Positions 44,345-54,592 of a stretch of DNA of 64,000 nt are shown in pieces. The DNA lies in NCBI RefSeq assembly GCF_048541835.1, contig NZ_JBLEOY010000002.1, positions 434,001-498,000 of the forward strand, read 5' to 3'. The number at the start of each line of letters is the position of its first letter. The first letter of the stretch is position 1. The position numbers were made by a program, and so were the translations under genes. Source of the stretch: QIJE01 sp048541835 (GTDB lineage Bacteria > SZUA-79 > Acidulodesulfobacterales > Acidulodesulfobacteraceae). Below the pieces are notes generated by a model that had not been told where the DNA came from, ran no database searches, and saw only the letters and a list, made by a program, of their open reading frames with translations.

Positions 44345-46696
44345 ATGTATTCGTACACCTACGACAAGAAAACGGGCGGGATACTTCTCAATTCCTCGCC
44401 GACCGGGTTTTCCAAAGAACCCCGCCCGGTTTACGCGTCCGAATTGGACGTGCTGGGCTTTGATAAGTATTGGAAGTACGATAAGCAGACCGCCCACCCC
44501 TACGTGTGGGCGGAAGCAAATCAATACTACTATTATGGGATGCTCATAGCAAAGTTGAAAGGCGGTAATGCCTACGCCGCCCCTGAGATTATCATTTCGA
44601 ACGGCGAGGACGGCAAACCGATAATGCCGGAACCTAAAGGCCTATCGCTTCACCCCGTTGACATAAGGGCTATGGTGGAAGCAAACCGTGAGATGCTTGA
44701 AATCATTGAGCAGACCACGGTCAAGAAAATACTGGCTATCTACACCAAGTACAAGGATAGGCTCGACTGTTTCCACGTGGCGTTTTCGGGCGGAAAGGAC
44801 AGTTGTGTCCTGCTCGACCTTGTCAAGAAAGCCCTGCCCAAAGGAAGCTTCGTGGTGGTATTCGGCGATACTGATATGGAATTCCCCGACACCTACGAGG
44901 TTATCGGGAAGATGAAGCAGCAATGTAATGAAGACAAAATACCATTCTACATTGCAAAGTCGCACCTCAATCCGAAGGAATCGTGGGAGTTGTTCGGCCC
45001 CCCGTCACGTGTGCTCCGTTGGTGCTGCTCGGTGCATAAAAGCACTCCGCAGACGTTAAAGTTGAGAGAAGTAACTGGCAAGAACGATTTTATCGGTCTT
45101 GACTTTGTTGGAGTTCGGGCTCAGGAGAGCGTTGCTCGAAGTACCTATAAGTATGAAAACTATGGCGCAAAACAAAACGGACAATTCAGCCATAACTCAA
45201 TCCTCGAATGGACGTCTGCTGAGATATGGCTTTATATATACGCGAACGATGTGCTGATTAACGAAACCTATAAGAAGGGCAATGGTCGTGCCGGATGTTT
45301 GCTTTGCCCTATGTCGGGCGGTACAAGCGACTACTTACGTCGGACGAGCTATCCGACAGAGATTGATAGCTATGTCGATTTGATTAAGGATACCTACGAT
45401 GGGGACAAGCGCAAGGAGAGCAACGCCGAATCGTATATCCTAAACGGCGGTTGGAACGCCAGAAAGAATGGGCGCGAGTTATCGAACAATACTTTCCGTT
45501 GCATTGAAAAGATTACAAACGGAATTTTGACTATAACCATTACTGACCCTGATTCTGACTGGTTGGAATGGATAAAAACGCTCGGAGACTTACGCGGTAG
45601 CAATGGTGATTTTTCCGTTCAATTTGACGGCGAATACATACGGTTTTCCGTTAAGGAGACAAAGAACGGCTACATCGTAACAATCCCGGAAGTTATGCTA
45701 AAAGAGCGGCCCACATTCGGGAAGATTTTCCGACGGGTATTCCGAAAAGCCTCGTATTGCAAAGGTTGCCGAGTTTGCGAAACGAACTGCCGAAACGGTT
45801 GTGTCAGTTTTGTTGATGGCAAAGTCAAAATAAATAACTGTATCGGGTGTCACGAGTGTCACGAAATCGACAGCGGCTGTCTGTTATTCCACTCGCGGCG
45901 TCACCCACAAGGAGGAGGTAAATCAATGAAAAGCCTAAATTCATTTGCCGACCATGCTCCAAAGCCGGAGTGGTTGCGCTCATTCTTTGAACTGAAAGAG
46001 GCTTTCTTTTCGGAGCATACACTGGGCCCAATGATGTTCGATATGTTTAGACGTTTTCTTAGGGATGCTTCCCTAAATAAAAAGAACCACTTCACGTCGT
46101 TTGCCGAGTTAATCTCGCAGATTGGTTGGGAAACGGACGCGGCGCAAGGTCTGATTCTTATCAATCTTGTTGCCGAAAACCCGCAGATGGAGTGGTATGT
46201 AAACAATTTTGATGTCGGCAGAAACTATGCTCGCCAGACAGCCGAGGATATGCTGACTGCTGTTGATGCCAAACCGAAGGACGCTAAGTCAATCGCCAAA
46301 TCCTTCAAGCGTCTAGTCGAGACACCACTCGGCACAAGCCTGCATTGGGGCTTCGTTACCGACGAGGGCGACCTCGTTCGGACGAAATGCTCGGTGAGCG
46401 ACCCGCGCGTGGTGCTGTACGGCCTGTTTAAGTTTGCGGAGAAGTGTATCGACTATAAGGAGTTCACGCTTGCCACGCTCCTGAATGAAAGCATTGACCG
46501 CGACGGCATCAGCCCTACCCGCATATTCGGGCTTGACCGCGACGATATGACGTCGCTCCTGTTGGGACTGTCGGCAAAATATCCGAAATTCATCACTGCA
46601 TCGTTCACACACGACCTTGAAAAAATAACGCTGGCAGAGGATAAATCACCCCAAGATGTACTCGACTTGTTTAAGGGGGATGTAGCAAATGACTAA
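44345..46696 (+). CDS. brxP: DndC/BrxP-like PAPS reductase-ferredoxin-DUF4007 fusion
   Basis: The 783-residue protein carries a PP-loop sulfurtransferase domain like DndC and the PAPS reductase of type 4 BREX: AFSGGKDSCVLLD at about residues 148-160, with cysteines LRWCCSVHK (about 229) and GCLLCPM (about 320-323) placed as in DndC's Fe-S site. Two ferredoxin-like cysteine runs follow (CKGCRVCETNC at 474-484; CIGCHECHEIDSGC at 501-514). From about 535 the C-terminus is DUF4007-like. Together with the cysteine desulfurase of the operon it should introduce sulfur into DNA, replacing the PglX methylase of other BREX types. I use ATG 44345; a TTG two codons earlier overlaps the previous stop. A strong internal ribosome site lies at residue 528-530. 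Confidence 0.85.
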   Translation: MYSYTYDKKTGGILLNSSPTGFSKEPRPVYASELDVLGFDKYWKYDKQTAHPYVWAEANQYYYYGMLIAKLKGGNAYAAPEIIISNGEDGKPIMPEPKGLSLHPVDIRAMVEANREMLEIIEQTTVKKILAIYTKYKDRLDCFHVAFSGGKDSCVLLDLVKKALPKGSFVVVFGDTDMEFPDTYEVIGKMKQQCNEDKIPFYIAKSHLNPKESWELFGPPSRVLRWCCSVHKSTPQTLKLREVTGKNDFIGLDFVGVRAQESVARSTYKYENYGAKQNGQFSHNSILEWTSAEIWLYIYANDVLINETYKKGNGRAGCLLCPMSGGTSDYLRRTSYPTEIDSYVDLIKDTYDGDKRKESNAESYILNGGWNARKNGRELSNNTFRCIEKITNGILTITITDPDSDWLEWIKTLGDLRGSNGDFSVQFDGEYIRFSVKETKNGYIVTIPEVMLKERPTFGKIFRRVFRKASYCKGCRVCETNCRNGCVSFVDGKVKINNCIGCHECHEIDSGCLLFHSRRHPQGGGKSMKSLNSFADHAPKPEWLRSFFELKEAFFSEHTLGPMMFDMFRRFLRDASLNKKNHFTSFAELISQIGWETDAAQGLILINLVAENPQMEWYVNNFDVGRNYARQTAEDMLTAVDAKPKDAKSIAKSFKRLVETPLGTSLHWGFVTDEGDLVRTKCSVSDPRVVLYGLFKFAEKCIDYKEFTLATLLNESIDRDGISPTRIFGLDRDDMTSLLLGLSAKYPKFITASFTHDLEKITLAEDKSPQDVLDLFKGDVAND
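45911..45928 (+). promoter_or_regulatory. Internal ribosome site and ATG inside brxP
   Basis: GGAGGAGGTAAATCAATG lies in frame inside the gene, with ideal spacing. It would start the DUF4007 part alone (MKSLNSFADHAPKPEW, about 256 residues, 45926-46696). The encoded tail QGGGKS just before it is simply the translated Shine-Dalgarno. Confidence 0.7.
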
Positions 46697-49600
46697 TAAC
46701 AACAAATACCGCGAATACATTGACATTGACGAGGAGTATTTCCCTCAAGTCGACCAATCTGCCATCGACAAAGCCAGCCCGGACTTCTGGACGCACACAT
46801 ACCCGCACCCCATGTTCATCGAAATGCTGAATAAGATGGAGCGGGTATTGGCACGGCAGGAGAAGCGTTCCATTTGGATTGAGGGAGCGTACGGCACGGG
46901 CAAGTCGATGTGTGCCCATGCCCTGGAAAAGATTCTCGAAGTGCCGGAAGAAGAGCTCCGCGCCTACTGGGACAAATACGAGCCACTGAAAAAGAAAACT
47001 GACCTGCTCGAAAAACTAATCGGTCACAAGAAAAATGGCATCGTGACCGCCCACAGATACGCTTCGGGTATGATTAACTCGCCCCGCGACCTCTTCTTTG
47101 CTGTTCAAGAAACACTAAAGGTTTCACTGGAAAAGGCAGAGCTTTACGCAGGCGAGGGCACCCTGAAAGAAAGCGTCATAGCTTGGATTGACGAGCCGAC
47201 GCACAAGAAGTTCTTTAACAATCTCTTGGAAAAGACGGAGTGGAAGGTTCTGTTCACGCAGACCTCAGCTGATGAGGTGCTGAGTGCCCTCCGTAAGGGC
47301 GGTAATATCAAGACGCTGATGGATAACATTTTCCGTCTTGCCGACGAAGAGGGTATCACTGCGCTGAATATTGACGCTGACAGGCTCATCGCTTGGCTGA
47401 AGGACATTATCGACCACAACAATGTAAAGGTTGTCTTTATTTGGGACGAGTTCTCCGATTACTTCAAGAACAACCAAAATACCCTTTCGGAGTTTCAGAG
47501 ACTTGTCGAGTTGGTGAACCAAAAGCCGTTCTACTTCATTGTCGTCACGCACGAATCGGGACATTTGTTCGCGACCGGCAACGCGACTTGGAAAAAGGTG
47601 CGTGACCGATTTATTACTGTGCAGATTACTATGCCAGATAGCACCGCGTTCATCCTCGTCAGTCAAGCTTTCAACGCAAAGTCTGCCGCCGAGAAAGACT
47701 GGGAATCAGTTCGCGATGATTTGAATGCACGTCTAGATAGCTCTCGAACGGCTATTATAAAAGCGATTGATGCGACTGATATTGATGACCAAGTAATGAA
47801 AAGAATAATGCCGCTTCATCCAATGACAGTTCTGTTCCTCAAAAACATATCCTCTGCGTTCAAGTCCAACCAGCGAAGTATGTTCGACTTCATCAAATCA
47901 TCATATAGCGCAGATGATGTGAAGGCGTTCCAATGGTTTATTGAGAATACGGGTCCTCATGATGACCACCCGCTTCTTACGGTGGATATGCTGTGGGACT
48001 TTTTCTACGAGAAAGGAAAGGATAACATCACATTAGAAATTCGCTTGATAATGGATATATTCCCGCAGCAGCAGAATTTGCGTGAGGATGAGAAAGCTGT
48101 CCTGAAAGCCATCCTTATTATGCAGGCGATTGATTGGCGGTTGAGGGGTACGATCGACCTGTTCAAAGCTACCGAACAGAACCTCAGCTATGTTTTTGAG
48201 GGTATCCCCGACTTAGAGGGAACGAAGTCCGCCAACCTTGCGAAAGGGCTTAAGAAAAAAGGCATCCTCGTTTCAAACCTGATAAGCGGTGGGCAGTATG
48301 CCTATGCGGCTGCCGTGCTTGCGGGAGACCAAGCCAAAATCGACAGCTACGAGAAAGATATACGACAAAAAAGCACAACCTCGAAACTCGTGACCGAGGG
48401 TAGGCTTTCTACCGTACTGTCTCTTTCATCTGCTTTGCGTCTGCGTTTCGAATCAGAACCGGGAACAGGCGAAATCATGTCCGTAACCACCACCGACTTC
48501 ACAAGCAAAATCAATAGCCTGCGCAACAGAGCCACTGGGTGGAATTTCCACGCCGTTATCGCCTTTGCCAGGGACGATACGGAAGCGGAAAACTTCCGCA
48601 AGACCCTCAGAACAGTGGTTGCGGATAAACAGTATGAGAACATCGTATTCATCGACGCGCTTTCTACACCGCTGGGCTTGGAGGCGTTTGATCGGTATGT
48701 GACATTCTCCGCTATGGCGATGTACTACCAAGGTAGCAACAACACGTCGTCGCGGGAAAATTCGGATAAAGCAAAGCATGTCTTAGACCAAGACTGGAAA
48801 AACCGCATCCACAACGGTCAATTTGTCGTATACACCTACACAAATCAAGAGGGCGAGAAACTAGGCAATGCAAAAGACGTGGCAAACTCCCTCCAGATCA
48901 TAGTGATGGACAAGTTCCAGTATGTGTTTGATTTCAACAAGGGCATTACTGAAAGCCAACTGAAGATGACTCCTGCGATGAAGCAGTCAGCGAAGTCCGG
49001 CATATTACAGGCCACGAGCGGTGTTGTTAAAGGCGTCGAGAGCCACCTCTTTCCGAGCGTTTGGGGGATTGATAGGTATTGGGAAAATCCTACGACAGCG
49101 TCTTTGCCTATCTCGAAAATCAAAGTCGAGGTAGACAAGCGCATTGAGGTCGCGTTTGCCAGCTACGGACGGATTTCGATAGACAAAATCTACGGCTTCC
49201 TTGAAAAAACCTATGGCTTTGCGCCATGTAACCTCTCGTCGTTTATTGCCGGTTTCCTTTTGAAAGAGTACAGCAGTGAGCCGTTCCACTACAACGACTC
49301 ATCCGGCGGCCACGAGCAGATGACGCAGGACAAACTTGCGGAGATGCTCAAAAACTACATCGGCAAGTCTCCGAAGCTGACCTATATCGCAAAGATGACT
49401 GCCGACGAAAAGGCGTTTTATGAACTTACCGAAAAGGCGTGGAAGATACCCGGAGAATCGTTTTCTTCCGCAGGACAGGTTGCCATAGTCGTGTCTACGA
49501 AAATGCGCGGTCTGAAGCTACCAGTATGGTGTCTTGAAGAAGTGGACACAAGCAGTATCTTTGATGTGGTTCAGAAGTACATTGAGCTTGTTCAAAAGGA

Positions 49601-50849
49601 AGACAAAGGGGCTCATGATAAAGCGGCGGAAATCGGCAAAATTGCGTCAAAAACGCCATCACTCGCCGACAGCTTGTCTGCCCTGCTCACAAGTGAGAAC
49701 TGCCAGAACGGTATGCGCAAGTACCTCCGATCCTTTGATAACGGCAAAGTTATGGAACTCGCCACCGTAATTGGTGCTGAGAATAATGTCCTTGGCGACA
49801 TATGCGACTTGTTCGAAGTGAAGCACTCGTGCCTTTGGGATAAGCAGACGGGTGAGGACGAAATACGTAAGCTGCAGACCGAGTACAGCGTGGTCAAAGA
49901 GAGCAATGCATTACTGAATATTATGGAGCATTCCTTGACAGAAGCGTACAAGAAGTGGCGCGATCGGCTGAATTTCATCAGTATCTCATGCGAGGCTCTG
50001 CGGGCAAAATATCCTGCCTTGGAAAAAGTCTTCGGCACACTCCTGAAAATCTGTAAGCAAGAGGATATTCTGCCCGAACAGTTGAAAGCGTTCCATGCGG
50101 AGTTGGTGGTGCATGGTGAGAAAATCAGGGAGTTCCTGAACAACGGCAGCCATGATTTTGTCGAGGTCTATGAGCCGTACCTTGAAAACCTGAACGATAA
50201 TGACATCAAGAATGTGAAGAGCAAACTACTAGGCTTGTTTGAGTTATCGAAAACTGACTGCAACATCAAGGTAAAAGAAGCTGCCGAGGAGTTCCGCAAG
50301 AGCCAGTTGAAATCGAAACTCTTCAATTCTTGGAAAGACAAGACGGAAACTAAAAATCCGCGTGACTGGTCAAGTCATTACAGGATGCCTATCCTGTGCT
50401 GTGTATCAGAGACTGAATATGAAAAAGCAAAGAAAGCATTTGAAATTTGCAACAACCTAAACTGGGGAACGGATTCCGAAATCAAAGATGCCCTATCATT
50501 CCTTGACTCCACCACACTGTTCGACATTATTACGGATGACGAGAAGCGGAATGCGGCATTCAAGCGGGATATTATCGGCGAATACAGCATCTTGCTTCCA
50601 GACATTAATAAGGTCAGGGATGCACTCGACCATCTTAGCGTAGACACTTACGATTGGTGCGACAATCCGAGCGTAAAGGGTAAGGTGAAGAAACTCGCCG
50701 AAGCCGAGTACAACGCCGGCGGCAGCGACAAGGTTCTCCTGAAAATAGATGCGATGGACGACGCCCAGTTGAAACAATATCTCAAACTGCTCGTCAAAGA
50801 CAGCATTACGGTCGGTATTGGAATATTAATAAATGGAGGCGGGAAATAG
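46689..50849 (+). CDS. brxC: BrxC/PglY-like P-loop ATPase
   Basis: This 1386-residue protein is the large ATPase expected in a BREX system (BrxC/PglY class). Walker A is GAYGTGKSM at residues 67-74 and Walker B is VVFIWDEFSDYF at 248-259, followed by VVTHESGHLF as a likely sensor. The first 60 residues (SPDFWTHTYPHPMFIEMLN) are typical of the DUF499-like/BrxC start. The remaining ~1000 residues are helical with no motif I can name. It may assemble as a ring on DNA with PglZ and BrxL; the role in BREX is not settled. It overlaps the end of brxP by eight bases and has GGGGGATG as ribosome site. Confidence 0.82.
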   Translation: MTNNNKYREYIDIDEEYFPQVDQSAIDKASPDFWTHTYPHPMFIEMLNKMERVLARQEKRSIWIEGAYGTGKSMCAHALEKILEVPEEELRAYWDKYEPLKKKTDLLEKLIGHKKNGIVTAHRYASGMINSPRDLFFAVQETLKVSLEKAELYAGEGTLKESVIAWIDEPTHKKFFNNLLEKTEWKVLFTQTSADEVLSALRKGGNIKTLMDNIFRLADEEGITALNIDADRLIAWLKDIIDHNNVKVVFIWDEFSDYFKNNQNTLSEFQRLVELVNQKPFYFIVVTHESGHLFATGNATWKKVRDRFITVQITMPDSTAFILVSQAFNAKSAAEKDWESVRDDLNARLDSSRTAIIKAIDATDIDDQVMKRIMPLHPMTVLFLKNISSAFKSNQRSMFDFIKSSYSADDVKAFQWFIENTGPHDDHPLLTVDMLWDFFYEKGKDNITLEIRLIMDIFPQQQNLREDEKAVLKAILIMQAIDWRLRGTIDLFKATEQNLSYVFEGIPDLEGTKSANLAKGLKKKGILVSNLISGGQYAYAAAVLAGDQAKIDSYEKDIRQKSTTSKLVTEGRLSTVLSLSSALRLRFESEPGTGEIMSVTTTDFTSKINSLRNRATGWNFHAVIAFARDDTEAENFRKTLRTVVADKQYENIVFIDALSTPLGLEAFDRYVTFSAMAMYYQGSNNTSSRENSDKAKHVLDQDWKNRIHNGQFVVYTYTNQEGEKLGNAKDVANSLQIIVMDKFQYVFDFNKGITESQLKMTPAMKQSAKSGILQATSGVVKGVESHLFPSVWGIDRYWENPTTASLPISKIKVEVDKRIEVAFASYGRISIDKIYGFLEKTYGFAPCNLSSFIAGFLLKEYSSEPFHYNDSSGGHEQMTQDKLAEMLKNYIGKSPKLTYIAKMTADEKAFYELTEKAWKIPGESFSSAGQVAIVVSTKMRGLKLPVWCLEEVDTSSIFDVVQKYIELVQKEDKGAHDKAAEIGKIASKTPSLADSLSALLTSENCQNGMRKYLRSFDNGKVMELATVIGAENNVLGDICDLFEVKHSCLWDKQTGEDEIRKLQTEYSVVKESNALLNIMEHSLTEAYKKWRDRLNFISISCEALRAKYPALEKVFGTLLKICKQEDILPEQLKAFHAELVVHGEKIREFLNNGSHDFVEVYEPYLENLNDNDIKNVKSKLLGLFELSKTDCNIKVKEAAEEFRKSQLKSKLFNSWKDKTETKNPRDWSSHYRMPILCCVSETEYEKAKKAFEICNNLNWGTDSEIKDALSFLDSTTLFDIITDDEKRNAAFKRDIIGEYSILLPDINKVRDALDHLSVDTYDWCDNPSVKGKVKKLAEAEYNAGGSDKVLLKIDAMDDAQLKQYLKLLVKDSITVGIGILINGGGK

Positions 50850-50850
50850 A

Positions 50851-53088
50851 ATGCAAATTGACTCTGTAAAGAATTACCTTACATCTAAAGAAGTCTTGCC
50901 GTCGTATTTCCTGTTCATCAGCGACGGACAGTATAAGACTGTAAAGTACGACTTATCGGTCTTGGGACTTGATGTTGTCACATTGAGCAGTTTTTGCAAC
51001 AGCGACGACAAAATGCCTGACATCGACGGACTCCTCAACTATATGATAGATGCAAATGCAAATGCAAAAAAGTTCGTTGTGACGGGGCTTGGCGAGTTTC
51101 TTGCGCTTCGTGGAAGAGAGGAGGCAAAACGCACCCTGTCACGGCTGAAAGACCTCAATGTCGGCAGTGCAAAAGTCGTGTTTCTTCTAAGAGGGCTTGC
51201 CTCGCTGATTGCCGAGTTGCAGGCCGATCCTCGCTTTGACAGCCGTAGGTTCAGCGTCATCGACAATGCATCGTGCGACTTATCGTTTACCCTTACCGCC
51301 TCGTCTGTCGGATTGCCGGCTTTATCTGGTTTCAAAGCGATACTTACGGAACTCGAAAAAGGACGGTGTGGTAGTGTTGTAGTGAGCACCACGGTAAATC
51401 TCAATAATGCGATATTCACGGTACACCAAATCAGCAACGCCTACGAGGGCATTAAGCTGTTATCAGCGGGCTTTGCATTGGCGCGTTCCTACGGAAGCGA
51501 CGATCGCTGGGCAGAGTTGCTGAAAGAACTCAATCAGAGCAACGGCTCACTCGACGAGATCTTCGAAAAACATGACCTTTACAAGAATCTGGAGTCGGAT
51601 TTTTATGCCCGCATTACTGGGAGCCATTACCTTAACTGGCTCTATTTCATCTGCCTGAAAAGCAAAGCAGGCACATTGCAGAACGGATACCTTCAGTTCG
51701 TATTGGACGAGACGAGCCGTTTTGAGGATTTTGCAGGGAATGTCCTGAACGCGATAATCAATATCCAGCACACGGACGAGCGGTTCCCCTCGTTCTATCG
51801 TGAGCGTAAGGCTCTGGTCGAGAAATTCCCTGAGTCGGATATTGCTGGCTTTGTGGTGAACAGTCGGCAAGTGGTGTCAGAAAGCATTTATAAGCTGACT
51901 GACGGAACAAGGGTGGAGCGTGAAGAGATTATTGCTTGGCTCTCGAAAAACGGTATGATCTCGCAGCTTGATGACATCTACCCCTGGCTGGCGGATTACC
52001 TGAAAAAGTACGTTTTCAAATGCCCGGAACTGGCTAACTTATTGACAGATTATTTCGAGGCGTATAAACGGCAAAAACTGTCCAACCAGATTGAGCCTAA
52101 ATTTTTAAAAGATGTTGATAGAATTGCTCTTTCACGGGAGTTCAACAGACTGCCGACGCGGAATGAAATTATGGATAGCGTGGATAAGAGCGACACTTTC
52201 CTCTACTGGATAGATGCCCTCGGTGTCGAATATTTAGGCTTAATCGAAGCCTTAGTACTACAGCGCGGCCTGTTGGTTCGGGTCAACATCGTCCGTGCGG
52301 AACTTCCGACGATAACAGCCATCAACCGAGATTTCTTTGTTGAGTGGCAAGGGCACAAAGAGAAGAACAATGAACTTGATGAAACCAAGCACAGTGACGC
52401 GGGCGGTTACGACTTCATAAATAATGAATTGCCCATTCACCTTGCGAAAGAACTGGACATCATCACGACGATGATAGACAAGGCGGCTACAGAACTTAAG
52501 CAACATCATTACAAACGCTTCTTAATTGTAAGCGACCACGGCGCATCTCGGCTTGCTGTTCTGCAGCGCAAAGAGGAAAAATACGATACCGATACCACTG
52601 GCGAGCATTCTGGGCGTTGCTGTAAGCTGTTTCAGCCCTATGACCTCCCGTTCGCCGCAGAGGAGAACGGATACCTTGTACTCGCCGATTACGGACGCTT
52701 CAAGGGTAGCCGTGCCGCGAATGTCGAGGTTCACGGCGGGGCTGCCCTTGAAGAGGTAGTCGTTCCAGTTATCGAACTGTCTCTGAAAGACAGAAGCGTA
52801 ACGGTTAAGCTGGTCGGCGAGACCGTGACCGTAGACTTCCGAACCGGCACGGATATTAAGCTATTTTTTGACTCGCCGGTGCGAGATGTTTCCGTTGTCC
52901 TAAATGGGAAGCACTACTTGGCTTCGCAGATAGACGCTAACCACTACTCCGTGAAGTTGCTCGACATAAAACGGGCAGGAAACTATTCGGCGGACGTTTA
53001 CGCAGATGACAACCTGATTGACAATATTAAAATTAAGGCGCAAGGCAAGAGCGGCAAAGTCAACGACGCTTTTGATGACTTGTTTTAG
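50851..53088 (+). CDS. pglZ: PglZ-domain protein of the type 4 BREX kind
   Basis: PglZ proteins have an alkaline-phosphatase-like fold and are the common core of all BREX systems. In this 745-residue product the metal-site blocks are FLYWIDALGVEYLGLIEAL (Asp about residue 455) and RFLIVSDHGASRLAVL (about 557-572), followed by EVHGGAALEEVVVPVIEL, a typical PglZ end, and a small C-terminal beta domain. I choose ATG 50851, eight or so bases after GGAGG and one base after the brxC stop; a longer frame from 50833 would start inside the ribosome site. The preceding 440 residues are variable. Confidence 0.83.
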   Translation: MQIDSVKNYLTSKEVLPSYFLFISDGQYKTVKYDLSVLGLDVVTLSSFCNSDDKMPDIDGLLNYMIDANANAKKFVVTGLGEFLALRGREEAKRTLSRLKDLNVGSAKVVFLLRGLASLIAELQADPRFDSRRFSVIDNASCDLSFTLTASSVGLPALSGFKAILTELEKGRCGSVVVSTTVNLNNAIFTVHQISNAYEGIKLLSAGFALARSYGSDDRWAELLKELNQSNGSLDEIFEKHDLYKNLESDFYARITGSHYLNWLYFICLKSKAGTLQNGYLQFVLDETSRFEDFAGNVLNAIINIQHTDERFPSFYRERKALVEKFPESDIAGFVVNSRQVVSESIYKLTDGTRVEREEIIAWLSKNGMISQLDDIYPWLADYLKKYVFKCPELANLLTDYFEAYKRQKLSNQIEPKFLKDVDRIALSREFNRLPTRNEIMDSVDKSDTFLYWIDALGVEYLGLIEALVLQRGLLVRVNIVRAELPTITAINRDFFVEWQGHKEKNNELDETKHSDAGGYDFINNELPIHLAKELDIITTMIDKAATELKQHHYKRFLIVSDHGASRLAVLQRKEEKYDTDTTGEHSGRCCKLFQPYDLPFAAEENGYLVLADYGRFKGSRAANVEVHGGAALEEVVVPVIELSLKDRSVTVKLVGETVTVDFRTGTDIKLFFDSPVRDVSVVLNGKHYLASQIDANHYSVKLLDIKRAGNYSADVYADDNLIDNIKIKAQGKSGKVNDAFDDLF

Positions 53089-53100
53089 GAGGTGCGATTG

Positions 53101-54588
53101 ATGATTGAAAAACTCAGAAATTGCTTTGGCGAGATGGTCGTATATAAAGACCTCAAGAAGAGCAACTTCTTCTCTGCTCTGAGCCTGCCCTCCTTTATGC
53201 GTGACTGGCTCTTAAAGAAGTTCGAGGACGAGAACGGTCACTTTGACTCCGACGAATTGGTTCGCTTTGTGCGGACTTACTTGCCGCGTAAGGACGACTG
53301 GACAGCTATTAAGAATCAGGTGATAATCGAACACGAGCGGGTGAAGTTCCTTGCCAAGGTGTCGGTCGATATCGACATCGGGACGGGCGAGGTATCGTTT
53401 GCTTTGCCCGACTTCGGGTTGACAAGCAAAGACACCATCATCGAGGATTCCGTGTGGCAAACCAGCAAGGATGATTTGGTTCGTGGGCGTGAGACTTGGG
53501 GAATGGTCGAAATCGGATATCGTCCGCTTGACGATTATGACGTTGAGTTCAAAAAAAACAAAGCAAAAAGCGCAAACCGTGGCAAAATCAAGCTGACGGC
53601 GTTTAAGACTTTCTGCCCATATATCATTGATATAGACTACTATAAAGAGGCACGGCTGGAATTCACTACAGCGGAGTGGCTCGATGTCTTGCTTGGCGCG
53701 GTGGACTACAATGCGAGCGGCTATCTCGGTGATGAGGAAAATAAACTCACGATGCTTACCCGCTTGCTTCCGTTCGTTGAAAAGAGACTGAACCTCATTG
53801 AACTTGCCCCGAAAGGAACCGGCAAGTCATATCTGTTCGGTCGCGTCAGCCGCTTCGGGTGGCTTTCGAGCGGCGGCGTTATGAGCCGCGCGAAGATGTT
53901 CTACGACCAGAACAAGTGTGTTGAGGGCTTGGTATCTGGCAACGACTTTATCACCCTTGACGAAGTACAGACCATTTCATTCACCGATGTGAACGAAATG
54001 CGCGCCGCGCTGAAAGGTTACCTTGAATCGGGAATCTTTACAGTCGGCAACTATGAGGGAACCGCCGAAGCGGGCGTTATTCTCTGTGGCAACATCAAGA
54101 AGGAAACGATGGACGAGGATGGCTTCGGGAATATGTTTGAGGAATTGCCATCCGTATTCCACGAGTCGTCTTTGGTAGAGCGTTTTCACGGCTTCATCAA
54201 GGGGTGGAATATTCCCCGAATGAACGACGACCTTAAAATTGCGGGCTGGGCGTTGAACTCGGAATACTTCTGTTCGATTATGCACGAACTGCGCGATGAT
54301 ATGAGTTACCGCGCAATAGTGGATGAACTTATCGAAATCCCCGAAGCGGCGGACACCCGTGATACCGAAGCGGTCAAGCGTATCGCCACGGCTTACCTGA
54401 AACTGTTGTTCCCGCATGTTCGCAGCGCAGACGACATCACTGCTCGTGAGTTCAAGCGTTACTGCCTCGACAGGGCGCGAAAGATGAGGGATACGATTAA
54501 ATACCAATTGGGAATGCTCGACGTGGAGTATCGTGGGAAAGACATCCCTGCGTTCAGCGTTAGACCTGACTCTGAAGAAGCGGGGTAA
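53101..54588 (+). CDS. brxL: BrxL-like AAA+ protein, short form
   Basis: The 495-residue protein matches the ATPase half of BrxL, the Lon-protease-like BREX protein. Walker A is APKGTGKSYLFGR (about residues 236-248), followed by GWLSSGGVMSRAKMFYD, Walker B FITLDEVQTI and GNYEGTAEAGVILCGNIKK, all characteristic. The Lon-type protease domain (with catalytic Ser and Lys) that ends the ~680-residue BrxL of type 1 BREX is absent; the protein stops after ARKMRDTIKYQLGMLD. A shorter BrxL form exists in the family, so this is probably natural and not a truncation. ATG 53101 with AGGAGG eight bases before is the best start. Confidence 0.85.
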   Translation: MIEKLRNCFGEMVVYKDLKKSNFFSALSLPSFMRDWLLKKFEDENGHFDSDELVRFVRTYLPRKDDWTAIKNQVIIEHERVKFLAKVSVDIDIGTGEVSFALPDFGLTSKDTIIEDSVWQTSKDDLVRGRETWGMVEIGYRPLDDYDVEFKKNKAKSANRGKIKLTAFKTFCPYIIDIDYYKEARLEFTTAEWLDVLLGAVDYNASGYLGDEENKLTMLTRLLPFVEKRLNLIELAPKGTGKSYLFGRVSRFGWLSSGGVMSRAKMFYDQNKCVEGLVSGNDFITLDEVQTISFTDVNEMRAALKGYLESGIFTVGNYEGTAEAGVILCGNIKKETMDEDGFGNMFEELPSVFHESSLVERFHGFIKGWNIPRMNDDLKIAGWALNSEYFCSIMHELRDDMSYRAIVDELIEIPEAADTRDTEAVKRIATAYLKLLFPHVRSADDITAREFKRYCLDRARKMRDTIKYQLGMLDVEYRGKDIPAFSVRPDSEEAG

Positions 54589-54592
54589 TTGT

